A stretch of 64,000 bases of DNA. It comes from Paludibacter sp. (GTDB lineage: Bacteria; Bacteroidota; Bacteroidia; Bacteroidales; Paludibacteraceae). Below, piece after piece: positions 35,201 to 44,964 of this stretch. The DNA is taken from contig JAFLKK010000002.1 in assembly GCA_019163375.1 (NCBI GenBank), positions 186,001-250,000 on the forward strand. Direction: 5' to 3'. Under the pieces are notes generated by a model. That model saw only the letters and a program-made list of their open reading frames with translations. It searched no databases and was not told the origin of the DNA. The first letter of the stretch is position 1. Every line of letters begins with the position of its first letter. Position numbers and translations under genes: made by a program.

Positions 35201-36244
35201 CTACAATAAAGTTCCAAATACAATATAGATTAATGCAGCTAGAGCGGCACTTACAGGAATTGTAAGCAACCATGCTGTAAGCAAGCTACGCGTAACACCC
35301 CAGCGCACTGCCGAAAGTCTTTTCACCGAACCAACACCAATAATTGCACCGGTAATGGTGTGAGTAGTACTTACCGGTATTTTTAAAATTTCAGTCAGAT
35401 AAAGTGTTAGTGCACCTGCAGTTTCTGCTGCAACTCCTTCTAATGGAGTAACTTTTGTAATTCGAGAACCCATTGTTTTGATAATTCTCCAACCACCCGA
35501 CATTGTTCCAAGTGAGATAACACCAAAACAAGAGAATGCTACCCAGTCGGGTAAATCTTTGATTGAAGTAATTCCCATATCAATACCGCGAGCATGTGCT
35601 GCAATCATTGCTGCTGCAATAATTCCCATTACTTTTTGCGAGTCATTTAATCCATGACCAATACTGAATAAACCCGATGAGACTAACTGTAATCTTTTAA
35701 ACCATTGATTAGCCTTGTGTGGATTTACTTTCTTGAAAATGTATAGAATTAAAATAGTCAGTAATGACGAAACCATCATACCGATAAGCGGTGCCAATAC
35801 GATGAACGAAGCAATTTTTATGATTACATCCGCTTTTATTGATTCAAAACCACTTGTAGTATACCCGCTGGCTATTATAGTGCTCATAATAGCTGCTCCG
35901 GCAAATCCACCAATTAAGGTGTGCGACGATGACGATGGAATTCCAAGCCACCAGGTGGCTAAGTTCCAGATTATGGCAGCAACAATTCCTGAAAAAATGA
36001 CAGGAAGCGTAATGTATTGTTCAATTACAGCTTTAGAAACGGTGTTGGCAATTCCAAATTCTCCAATAATATATTTTGCAATAAAGAAAGCGACGAAATT
36101 GAAGAATGCAGCCCAAAGTACAGCCTTAAAGGGTGTTAGTACTTTTGTAGATACAATTGTAGCAATGGAATTAGCAGCATCATGAAACCCATTGATATAA
36201 TCGAAAACTAAAGCCAGTACGATAATAGTAATTAATAGCGTCAT
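35201..36244 (-). CDS. pit: PiT-family inorganic phosphate transporter
   Basis: A 347-residue, multi-helix permease. The PiT signatures occur in both halves: FDYINGFHDAANSIATIVSTKVLTP at residues about 14-38, and GHGLNDSQKVMGIIAAAM near residue 197; PVSTTHTITGAIIGVG near residue 290 and IPSSSSHTLIGGFAGA near residue 100 are the other conserved pair. It moves phosphate with a proton or Na as metal-phosphate or phosphate ion. It follows the DUF47 gene by 18 bases, a conserved pairing, and ends at a strong terminator. Confidence 0.95.
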   Translation of the reverse strand: MTLLITIIVLALVFDYINGFHDAANSIATIVSTKVLTPFKAVLWAAFFNFVAFFIAKYIIGEFGIANTVSKAVIEQYITLPVIFSGIVAAIIWNLATWWLGIPSSSSHTLIGGFAGAAIMSTIIASGYTTSGFESIKADVIIKIASFIVLAPLIGMMVSSLLTILILYIFKKVNPHKANQWFKRLQLVSSGLFSIGHGLNDSQKVMGIIAAAMIAAHARGIDMGITSIKDLPDWVAFSCFGVISLGTMSGGWRIIKTMGSRITKVTPLEGVAAETAGALTLYLTEILKIPVSTTHTITGAIIGVGSVKRLSAVRWGVTRSLLTAWLLTIPVSAALAALIYIVFGTLL

Positions 36245-36262
36245 TTTGTTTTTTTGAAGTTA

Positions 36263-36910
36263 TTATGCGTACTTAACAATAATCGTTTTGATGATTTTTC
36301 CAACATGTTCTGCTGCATCTGTGGCTTTCTCAAGCTCACTCATAATCTCCTTTAATTTGATAATTTCAACTGCATCTTTTTTGTTCTCAAATAAATCAAT
36401 TAAGAAGTTTTCGTAAACATCGTCAGCTTTGTTTTCAGTAACTTTAAGCTCGAGGCAATACTCTTTGATTTTTTTCGAATTCTTTTTCATTACATCCAGT
36501 TCTGCCACTGCTTTTCCAATAGAAACAGCACCTTCCTTAACTAAGTTTGCAATTTCAACAGCACTTGTCGGAATTTCTTTTGGATTGTAAAGTACAATTT
36601 TTTTAGCACAGCTGTTGATGTAATCTGTCACATCGTCAAGCTTATCCGCCAAATGGTGAATGTCCTCGCGATCGAATGGTGTGATGAAAGTCGAATTTAG
36701 TTCGTCAAATATTTTAGCCGACAAAGCATCTCCTTTTTTTTCTTGTTCTTTGATTTTTTTATAATACTCAATGGCAGACTCATGATCTGCTTTTTCAACA
36801 CATTCGATAATTAAGTCGGATGCTACAAGTATTACATCTGCCATTTCTTTTAAAATGGGAAAAAACTTAGGTTCTTTTGGTACAAATTTGTCGAAAAAAG
36901 AATTGTTCAT
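36263..36910 (-). CDS. DUF47 / PhoU-like accessory protein of Pit
   Basis: A 215-residue, fully alpha-helical cytosolic protein of the DUF47 (YkaA) family, which is PhoU-like. It has FDELNSTFITPFDREDIHHLADKLDDVTDYINS near residue 73, holding the metal-site ExxxDxxxH-type residues, and IIKLKEIMSELEKATDAAEHVGKIIKTIIVKYA at the C-terminus. The second of these contains the E-xxx-D-xxx-D/E helix motif. It precedes pit directly and probably regulates the transporter's activity. A minus-strand promoter (37013-37045) lies 103 bases upstream. Confidence 0.92.
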   Translation of the reverse strand: MNNSFFDKFVPKEPKFFPILKEMADVILVASDLIIECVEKADHESAIEYYKKIKEQEKKGDALSAKIFDELNSTFITPFDREDIHHLADKLDDVTDYINSCAKKIVLYNPKEIPTSAVEIANLVKEGAVSIGKAVAELDVMKKNSKKIKEYCLELKVTENKADDVYENFLIDLFENKKDAVEIIKLKEIMSELEKATDAAEHVGKIIKTIIVKYA

Positions 36911-37012
36911 AACAAAAATAGTTTACGAGAATTTTAATTGTAAATTTTATTGTTTTATTCGTATTGTAGCCCAATACATTGTGAGTTAACAGTTTTGTCT
37001 GCTTTCAGAGTG

Positions 37013-37045
37013 CAAATGTACTAAAACAGTTCTACTATTACACAA
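37013..37045 (-). promoter_or_regulatory. Promoter of the DUF47-pit operon
   Basis: On the minus strand TACATTTG (37013-37020) is the -7 element and TTG (37043-37045) the -33 element, with a 22-base spacer. Confidence 0.6.
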
Positions 37046-37297
37046 TTTTTAATACAAATTTAATAGAATTGTAACATCAATATTAATGAAAATAATAGTA
37101 GTTAATATTAAATGCTTTAATCAAAGAAATTCTGTCTTTAATTAATTGTCTTTTGTCGAAGTAATGTGTTTGCTGTCAGTAGTTTATATTGTAAATTTGC
37201 AACTTTAAGTTTTCTGGTTGAAGATGTTGCGATAGAGTAAATTTTCATTTTCAAATAAAAAACAAGCGAAATTTTTCTTTGATTTGGAAAAATGTTT

Positions 37298-37305
37298 TAC
37301 TTTTG
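37298..37305 (+). promoter_or_regulatory. -7 element of the ferredoxin gene
   Basis: TACTTTTG matches TAnnTTTG, 37 bases ahead of the ATG. A TTTG at 37278-37281 is 16 bases upstream, a little close for a -33 element. Confidence 0.5.
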
Positions 37306-37342
37306 CAGAACTAATTAGTACTAACAAAAAAATAATAAGAAA

Positions 37343-37510
37343 ATGGCTTACGTAATTTCAGAAGATTGTATTGCTTGCGGTTCATGTATCAGCGAATGTC
37401 CTGTTGACGCAATTGCAGAAGGTGATATCTATGTTATCGATGCTGATGTTTGTACCGACTGTGGCACTTGTGCCGATGTTTGTCCTTCAGAAGCAATTAG
37501 TCCGGCATAA
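37343..37510 (+). CDS. 2[4Fe-4S] ferredoxin
   Basis: A 55-residue clostridial-type ferredoxin: MAYVISEDCIACGSCISECP, followed by a second cluster motif, CTDCGTCADVCPSEAISPA. Each half has the C-x2-C-x2-C-x3-CP pattern binding one [4Fe-4S] cluster. It carries low-potential electrons in anaerobic metabolism, for example for pyruvate:ferredoxin oxidoreductase. It is a single-gene unit with its own -7 element and a strong terminator (37532-37565). It was found by reading the sequence, being shorter than the usual ORF cutoff. Confidence 0.97.
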   Translation: MAYVISEDCIACGSCISECPVDAIAEGDIYVIDADVCTDCGTCADVCPSEAISPA

Positions 37511-37531
37511 TATTGCAACGTATTAATAATG

Positions 37532-37565
37532 AAAGACCTATTCGATTTCGAATAGGTCTTTTTTT
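37532..37565 (+). terminator. Terminator of the ferredoxin gene
   Basis: AAAGACCTATTCGA, TT, TCGAATAGGTCTTT is a perfect stem followed by a T run. The convergent gldB ends at 37575 and may also use it. Confidence 0.92.
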
Positions 37566-37574
37566 GTGACAAAC

Positions 37575-38579
37575 TCAGGGCTTGAATCCCGATTCTTCAA
37601 GTATTTTTTGGTAGTTGTTTTCGTCCATCAGATTTTTCAACCCAATGTTTTGATTTTTTCTCATGTAGCTGTCTACAATTTGCCAACCGAGCCAGGTTCC
37701 CAGTCGACCAGGCGAATCTTGCGATACCGGTGCTGTAAAGGGTGCGTCGTTCATGTACTTGCTGATTAATAGCATATTGGTCGAAAACAGATCCTTGTTC
37801 TCAATAATTGTTCCCCAGATTTCTTTTTCATAACTTTTACACCACTTCCACTGTTCAGGGGTATATCCCATCAAATCCTCCGGTTTCTCGTTTGGCATAA
37901 ATACGGATAATAAGTACATCACTTTTCCTCTGAAAATCATATTGTCCAGTAGTCTGTCTTTGCTACTGTCCAATACAAACATTCTGAACAGTGTAGCCGA
38001 AACCAGGTCGGTAGCTACACATTCGCGACGCATGTTTACGAGAAGGTAATCGTAGCTAAGGTCCTTGTAGGCCGGGTAATCACTGCCCAGATATAAATCG
38101 GTGCCTAAGGCAATAAATCTATCGTTCATCAGTACAGAACGGTTAAAACCGGATACGAAAAAATATATCTCCGGAAGCTTTACTTCTGGGAAATAATGAT
38201 GGATGTACGTATAGCTTTCAGAAACTGTGTTCTCAATATCGGATATGTCGTTGAACTTTTCGAGTACGGTTTTATTTACCTTTGAAAAGGTATTATCGGA
38301 ATTATATTTCATGAAAAGCTGACGAATGGCGGCTGTATCTTTTGCATCGACATTGAGTACTTCAGCTGTGTACACAGGCAGAAATTGAGCGTAGCTCTTG
38401 TATAACTTTGCCAGTGTCGGTCCCGAATTTGTGGAGTCGAGTGAGATTAAATCCTTGTCGAAACGCTGTATTTTTACGTCCACGCGATTTTTTGTGGTGT
38501 CGATCTCGAAACGGTTACTTTTGTTGCACGATGACAAAAACAAGGTCAGTGAAATCAGATAAATGAATGTTTTTTTCAT
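37575..38579 (-). CDS. gldB: Gliding-motility lipoprotein GldB
   Basis: A 334-residue lipoprotein with signal MKKTFIYLISLTLFLSSCNK (lipobox Cys18). The body begins RVDVKIQRFDKDLISLD and holds LPEIYFFVSGFNRSVLMNDRFIALGTDLYLG, and LVNMRRECVATDLVSATLF, matching GldB in Flavobacterium, which is required for gliding and chitin use. The fold is reminiscent of a zincin-like or peptidase-derived domain, but no HExxH motif is present. It follows yidC across a terminator hairpin, so at least part of its transcription may be separate. Confidence 0.88.
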   Translation of the reverse strand: MKKTFIYLISLTLFLSSCNKSNRFEIDTTKNRVDVKIQRFDKDLISLDSTNSGPTLAKLYKSYAQFLPVYTAEVLNVDAKDTAAIRQLFMKYNSDNTFSKVNKTVLEKFNDISDIENTVSESYTYIHHYFPEVKLPEIYFFVSGFNRSVLMNDRFIALGTDLYLGSDYPAYKDLSYDYLLVNMRRECVATDLVSATLFRMFVLDSSKDRLLDNMIFRGKVMYLLSVFMPNEKPEDLMGYTPEQWKWCKSYEKEIWGTIIENKDLFSTNMLLISKYMNDAPFTAPVSQDSPGRLGTWLGWQIVDSYMRKNQNIGLKNLMDENNYQKILEESGFKP

Positions 38580-38602
38580 TGTCTACTGTTTTTTTTTAGT
38601 CC

Positions 38603-38649
38603 AAAAAAAGCGCAAACTGCAAAGTGTAAACCTGCCTTTTGCGCTTTTT
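38603..38649 (-). terminator. Hairpin terminator between yidC and gldB
   Basis: AAAAAAGCGCAAA and TTTTGCGCTTTTT are complementary, with an additional weaker inner stem; the minus-strand RNA ends in a T run. It lies directly after the yidC stop and 24 bases before gldB. Confidence 0.75.
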
Positions 38650-38665
38650 ATATGGAATTTGAGAT

Positions 38666-40552
38666 TTATTTTTTACCTTTTACAGCTTTCTGTTGTTCGC
38701 GTTGCATTTTTTCTAAGCGATCCATAAAGCCACCTTTTTTAGCAGGCTTTTTAGCATTGCTTGCACGCTTGGCATGTAGTTGGGCAAGTAGCTTTTTCTC
38801 GTCAACTGTAGCGCGGATAATGTAAGTTTGGATTACAGAGAACAGGGTTGCGATAAAGTAGTAATAGCTCAATCCTGAAGCATAATCGTTGAACATGAAC
38901 ATAAATGCCACCGGCATTAAGTACATCATCCATTTCATTCCCGGAATTTGTTCTTGTCCGCCCGAACTTGCCATGTTAAGGTGCGTGTATAGCACACTTG
39001 TAATCGTCATTAACACACAGAATAAACTGATATGGTTGCCAATAAGTGGAATATGAGTGCTCCATGTGAAAATAGCATCGTATGACGATAAATCTTTTGC
39101 CCACAAGAAGCTTTGTTGACGAAGTTCGATAGAAGCCGGGAAGAAATTGAATAGTGCAATCAGAATTGGCATTTGCAATAACGAAGGCAAACAGCCACTC
39201 AGTGGACTTACACCTACTTTTCCGTATAGCTCCATTGTGGCTTTTTGTCGTTCTGCAGCTTTCTCTGCGGGGATACGTGCATTAATCTCATCAATTTCCG
39301 GTTTCAAAACACGCATTTTTGCGCTGGAAATATATGATTTATAGGTCAATGGCGATAGAACCAGTTTGATGGCAATGGTCATCAGTAAAATGATTAATCC
39401 AAAATTGCTCATAAACTGACTGAACAGATTAAACATTGGGATAATGGCATATCTGTTTACCCAACCAAAAATGGCCCAACCTAATGGTATTATTTGGTTC
39501 AATTTGAGTTTCGAGTCTGTAGGTAATTCTTTGTCGTAGTTTGAAAGAATTTTGTATTGGTTAGGGCCTAAAAATAACTGGAAAGTGGTCGGTACTTTAC
39601 CCGTTGGGTCAAAAGCCACTGTCATTTCAGCTTTATAAGCTTTCAGGAATTTTGAAGTTTCATTTTCCTCTACCTCGCTTTTCAAGGTCGCCGAAGTGAA
39701 GTCTTGATTGGCAATAAGAATACTACTGAAGAACTGGTCTTTAAAGGCAATCCATTTTACCTTGTTCGGTAGCTCCTTTTCTTCGTTTTTACTTTCACTC
39801 AATTTTTCAACATCATCTGCCACATATTTATATTCGATAGCAGCATAGCGATTTTCAGTTGAACGACTCATTTCCTGTTGGCGGATTTTTGACGACCATT
39901 GCATGTCCAGCGAATTTATACCTGCAGGCATAACTGCGTTCATACCGTTGGCTTTAATTCCAAAACTGAGCATGTAGTTTTTCGTTGGCAAGGTATATGC
40001 GAAATCCATATAAGCTGTACCTGTAGTTTTCAAACGCATAATTAACGTTTGATTGCCGCTTGCATCTTTTGTTACTGTCGAAACCGGTTCGAAATACAAG
40101 TCCTTGCTGTTAAGTACACGATTGTTTTTGGTTACCAGCGTAAAGCCCATCGAGCTTTCTTCAGCATCGAAAAGCATCAATGGCAAAGTGTCGTGGGTTT
40201 TGTAGTTTTTCAGTTGTGCCGAATAAATTCGTCCACCTTTGCTGCTAATAGTCAGTTTGATTAATTCATTTTCAAGCGTGTAGAACTTCTCTTCGCCTTT
40301 TGCAGATGCACTGAAATCGCCAAATGAGCTGCTGATGGCTGCCGTGTCGGTTTCAATTGTTGAGTCGTTTGATACCGTTGCAGTTTTGTTTATTGCGGTT
40401 TCGGCTTGCACTTTAACTTGTTGAACTAATGCAATAGAGTCATTATAACGCTTTTGAGCCAGAACTTCTTTTTCGTTTGGCTTGTTTAGCTGCCAAAATC
40501 CTAAAAGAATTAGCCCGATAAGTGAAAAGCCAATAATCGTATTTTTATCCAT
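38666..40552 (-). CDS. yidC: Membrane protein insertase YidC
   Basis: A 628-residue protein with the Gram-negative layout: N-terminal membrane helix (MDKNTIIGFSLIGLILLGFWQL), a large periplasmic beta-domain (about 75-360), then a C-terminal five-helix insertase core starting GWAIFGWVNRYAIIPMFNLFSQF. The cytoplasmic loop after the first core helix contains KMRVLKPEIDEINARI and the hydrophilic groove follows. The basic tail KKPAKKGGFMDRLEKMQREQQKAVKGKK probably contacts the ribosome. It inserts and folds inner-membrane proteins with or without SecYEG. It follows pyrG by 105 bases. Confidence 0.97.
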   Translation of the reverse strand: MDKNTIIGFSLIGLILLGFWQLNKPNEKEVLAQKRYNDSIALVQQVKVQAETAINKTATVSNDSTIETDTAAISSSFGDFSASAKGEEKFYTLENELIKLTISSKGGRIYSAQLKNYKTHDTLPLMLFDAEESSMGFTLVTKNNRVLNSKDLYFEPVSTVTKDASGNQTLIMRLKTTGTAYMDFAYTLPTKNYMLSFGIKANGMNAVMPAGINSLDMQWSSKIRQQEMSRSTENRYAAIEYKYVADDVEKLSESKNEEKELPNKVKWIAFKDQFFSSILIANQDFTSATLKSEVEENETSKFLKAYKAEMTVAFDPTGKVPTTFQLFLGPNQYKILSNYDKELPTDSKLKLNQIIPLGWAIFGWVNRYAIIPMFNLFSQFMSNFGLIILLMTIAIKLVLSPLTYKSYISSAKMRVLKPEIDEINARIPAEKAAERQKATMELYGKVGVSPLSGCLPSLLQMPILIALFNFFPASIELRQQSFLWAKDLSSYDAIFTWSTHIPLIGNHISLFCVLMTITSVLYTHLNMASSGGQEQIPGMKWMMYLMPVAFMFMFNDYASGLSYYYFIATLFSVIQTYIIRATVDEKKLLAQLHAKRASNAKKPAKKGGFMDRLEKMQREQQKAVKGKK

Positions 40553-40657
40553 ATTTTTTTATGTGTCTGCGGTCGACTATCTAGTGTCAACTGTCTTTTA
40601 TTTTAAAATTTTTACTTTAGATTCAATTATATTGATATGCCGACAATTAAGTAATAA

Positions 40658-42611
<1,954 letters not shown>

Positions 42612-43346
42612 ATGAAAAGTAAGCACTTAAACTACGCACTGGTATTTATTTTTGTTGTCTTCGTGAGAACGGTCGGGTTTTCGCAAGTTGTGAACGATAC
42701 GGCGACTTTGAAAGCAGATAACAAGGATTTTACCTATAAATGGGCTGAGCTTGTTTTTCAAACTGTGGATATAGACTCAGTGAAGCAACAAAAAGTGGAT
42801 AATGAAAACTATTTGAAAAGTATTGAATTGTTGGAAGACAGGCTTCAAAACAACAAAAAGGAATTAAAAATGCTCATCAATCAGGCAAACGATGAGGCCA
42901 GGGTGATAAGTAATGAACGAAAGTATGTAGCTGATAAAAAGAAGTTTACTAAAGATGAAGATAAATTTCTAAAAACAGAAAAGAGTTATAGGGATAAAGA
43001 AGCAAAACTATTGATGGTGGATAGAAAGGGGCTAAAAAAACTTTCGAAAGAGCTGAACAATGAGGAGTTGAGAGATCGGACATTGAAATTAGACGAAAAG
43101 GATAACAAGATAAAAGAACTCGAAAGCCAATGGAATAAAAGACGTGATGATTTAAAATATAGTCTGAGTGAAATTGCTGAAAAGGAAGCAAAATTGGATA
43201 GGCGTGAGGTGGAGGTAAACAACCGTTTGCGTGAACTCGACCGAACAAAATCAGCACTGGATTTGAAAGCTAAACAACTAAATTTAGAGAAACAACAAAC
43301 AAAACTGGAGATAAAAAAATCGAAGGCTTTGCTCAAAACTAATTAG
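42612..43346 (+). CDS. Exported coiled-coil protein, function unknown
   Basis: A 244-residue protein with a probable signal peptide (YALVFIFVVFVRTVGFSQV, cleaved after about residue 25) and then almost wholly charged helix, rich in Lys and Glu/Asp, with long coiled-coil heptad character (about 60-240). Examples are SIELLEDRLQNNKKELKMLI and ELDRTKSALDLKAKQLNLEK. It ends KSKALLKTN. No enzymatic motif is visible. The trp leader begins about 35 bases after its stop. A periplasmic structural or scaffolding role would fit, but this is inference. Confidence 0.7.
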   Translation: MKSKHLNYALVFIFVVFVRTVGFSQVVNDTATLKADNKDFTYKWAELVFQTVDIDSVKQQKVDNENYLKSIELLEDRLQNNKKELKMLINQANDEARVISNERKYVADKKKFTKDEDKFLKTEKSYRDKEAKLLMVDRKGLKKLSKELNNEELRDRTLKLDEKDNKIKELESQWNKRRDDLKYSLSEIAEKEAKLDRREVEVNNRLRELDRTKSALDLKAKQLNLEKQQTKLEIKKSKALLKTN

Positions 43347-43381
43347 TTTTAGATGCTAATTCAGGAAAAATGATATTTTTC

Positions 43382-43412
43382 TTGCTCAATTAAAATAAAT
43401 TTATCATCTTTG
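43382..43412 (+). promoter_or_regulatory. Promoter of the trp operon
   Basis: TTG at 43382-43384, a 20-base spacer and CATCTTTG at 43405-43412 (one base off TAnnTTTG) fit a Bacteroidota promoter. It would start RNA about 20 bases ahead of the leader-peptide ATG. Confidence 0.65.
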
Positions 43413-43437
43413 TACCCGAAAATAAAACAAAAAGAAA

Positions 43438-43494
43438 ATGAACTCAATTTTGACAGTAAATAAATTTTGGTGGTGGCACTTACAGATTAGCTAA
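43438..43494 (+). CDS. trpL: trp operon leader peptide
   Basis: An 18-codon ORF reading MNSILTVNKFWWWHLQIS, with three consecutive TGG codons at 43468-43476 in a very short peptide. It stands between the trp promoter and a strong hairpin terminator, ahead of trpB. Ribosome stalling at the Trp codons when charged tRNA-Trp is scarce would leave the segment 43489-43501 free to pair with the terminator's 3' arm. This is the classic ribosome-mediated attenuation design. No other role for a WWW peptide here is plausible. Confidence 0.93.
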   Translation: MNSILTVNKFWWWHLQIS

Positions 43495-43580
43495 TCGTGA
43501 GATGTTACACCTATGTATATTGTCGAAATTAAAAAAGATATTACAAAAAGGCTTGTCGGACTCACGATAAGCCTTTTTTT
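43489..43580 (+). promoter_or_regulatory. trp attenuator: competing terminator and antiterminator
   Basis: The terminator is AGGCTTGTCG pairing with CGATAAGCCT around GACTCA, flanked by an A run and T7 (43545-43580). The segment AGCTAATCGTGAG (43489-43501), which contains the leader stop codon, is complementary at 11 of 13 positions to CTCACGATAAGCC (43561-43573), the loop and 3' arm of the terminator. A ribosome finishing the leader would cover that segment and permit termination; one stalled at Trp codons would leave it free. I recall a Bacteroid-trp RNA motif described for this phylum, which this may represent. Confidence 0.88.
43545..43580 (+). terminator. Intrinsic terminator in the trp leader
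   Basis: A 10-base-pair stem (AGGCTTGTCG / CGATAAGCCT, one G-T wobble), extended by A-T pairs and followed by seven T, 57 bases ahead of trpB. Confidence 0.9.
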
Positions 43581-43636
43581 ATTTACAATTTTTCTCATTT
43601 ACCAATTACCATTTATAATTGCTTAATTAACAAATA

Positions 43637-44821
43637 ATGGATTATTCAATAGACAACAACGGTTATTACGGCAACTTCGGTGGAGCCTATATCCCTGAAA
43701 TTTTGCACGGAACAGTGGAGCGATTAAAAGAAGCTTTTTATGCAATCAAAGAGGATGCAACGTTTAAAGCTGAATATTATGAACTGCTCAAAAACTATGT
43801 AGGTCGCCCGTCGCCATTATATTTTGCTAAGCGTTTGTCGGCAGAATATGGCACAAACGTTTACCTGAAACGTGAAGACTTGAATCATACCGGTGCGCAT
43901 AAAATCAACAATGCACTGGGACAGATTTTGTTGGCAAAACGGATGGGCAAAACCCGCATTATTGCCGAAACAGGGGCCGGACAACACGGTGTGGCTACTG
44001 CTACTGCTTGTGCGTTGATGGGTTTGGAATGTATCGTGTTTATGGGTAAAACGGATGTGGAACGCCAGTTTTTGAACGTACAAAAAATGCGCATGTTAGG
44101 TGCCACTGTGGAGCCGGTGACCAGTGGTAACTGGACGCTAAAAGATGCTACCAACGAAGCTATCCGTTATTGGTGTTCAAATCCGGATTCGTTTTATATT
44201 ATCGGGTCAACTGTAGGCCCGCATCCATACCCTGATATGGTTGGATTTTTCCAATCGGTTATCAGCGAAGAAATTAAATGGCAATTGCAGGAACAAATTG
44301 GTCGTGATTACCCCGATTATCTTATGGCTTGTGTAGGTGGTGGAAGTAACGCCATGGGAACCTACTATCATTACATAAATGATGAACGCGTAAAAATCAT
44401 ATCAGCCGAGGCTGGTGGATTGGGAGTTGAAACAGGTGAAACAGCTGCAACAATAAGTATTGGAACAGTAGGAATTATTCACGGTTTCCGTACTTTGTTG
44501 ATGCAGGACGAGGATGGTCAGATAACAGAGCCTTACTCTATTTCAGCAGGGCTGGATTATCCGGGAATTGGACCGGCCCATGCATATTTCGCACAGGTTG
44601 GTCGCACCAAGGTACACGCCATTAATGATGATGAAGCGCTCGATGCTGCCTTTGAACTAACCCGATTGGAAGGAATTATTCCGGCCATTGAATCGGCTCA
44701 TGCATTGGCCCTTTTGAAAAAAGAAAAAGGAACATTTAAACCGGATGATATTGTGGTGCTCACAGTTTCGGGTAGGGGAGATAAGGATATGGATACTTAT
44801 GTGAAACATTTTAAAGAATAG
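43637..44821 (+). CDS. trpB: Tryptophan synthase beta chain
   Basis: This 394-residue PLP enzyme has FGGAYIPEIL at the start, the PLP-lysine motif REDLNHTGAHKINNALGQ near residue 82, GAGQHGVATATACAL, and the phosphate-binding loop CVGGGSNAMGTYY near residue 230. SISAGLDYPGIGPAHAYF lies near residue 300 and TVSGRGDKDMDTY at the C-terminus. It is a conventional TrpB1 that forms the alpha2-beta2 complex with TrpA and joins indole to serine. It is the first structural gene of the operon, after the leader, an order typical of Bacteroidota. Confidence 0.98.
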   Translation: MDYSIDNNGYYGNFGGAYIPEILHGTVERLKEAFYAIKEDATFKAEYYELLKNYVGRPSPLYFAKRLSAEYGTNVYLKREDLNHTGAHKINNALGQILLAKRMGKTRIIAETGAGQHGVATATACALMGLECIVFMGKTDVERQFLNVQKMRMLGATVEPVTSGNWTLKDATNEAIRYWCSNPDSFYIIGSTVGPHPYPDMVGFFQSVISEEIKWQLQEQIGRDYPDYLMACVGGGSNAMGTYYHYINDERVKIISAEAGGLGVETGETAATISIGTVGIIHGFRTLLMQDEDGQITEPYSISAGLDYPGIGPAHAYFAQVGRTKVHAINDDEALDAAFELTRLEGIIPAIESAHALALLKKEKGTFKPDDIVVLTVSGRGDKDMDTYVKHFKE

Positions 44822-44954
44822 ATATTACTTCACGATATGACTGCATGATATTAGCCTTCGGCGATATAAGTTGAGAGTATAAATAATTAAATATCGCGAC
44901 TGAAGGGAGCAAATATCACGAAGTTAATATCGATGAAGGCAAAATATCAATAAT
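44821..44954 (+). repeat. Intercistronic palindromic repeat, trpB-trpE spacer
   Basis: Starts in the trpB stop codon with GATATTACTTCACGATA (44821-44837). It has inverted counterparts such as ATATCACGAAGTTAATATC in its right half, and contains CTTCGGCGATAT (44856-44867). Its right half (44898-44954) matches the right half of the trpD-trpC spacer (49374-49428) over about 55 bases with moderate divergence. Confidence 0.85.
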
Positions 44955-44964
44955 ATAAAGAATT

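Larger units (their letters stand above)
36911..37342. other. Divergent intergenic region, DUF47-pit / ferredoxin
   Basis: 432 very AT-rich bases without a gene. It holds a minus-strand promoter for DUF47-pit (37013-37045) and the -7 element for the ferredoxin (37298-37305). No Pho-box-like repeat was recognised. Confidence 0.6.
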
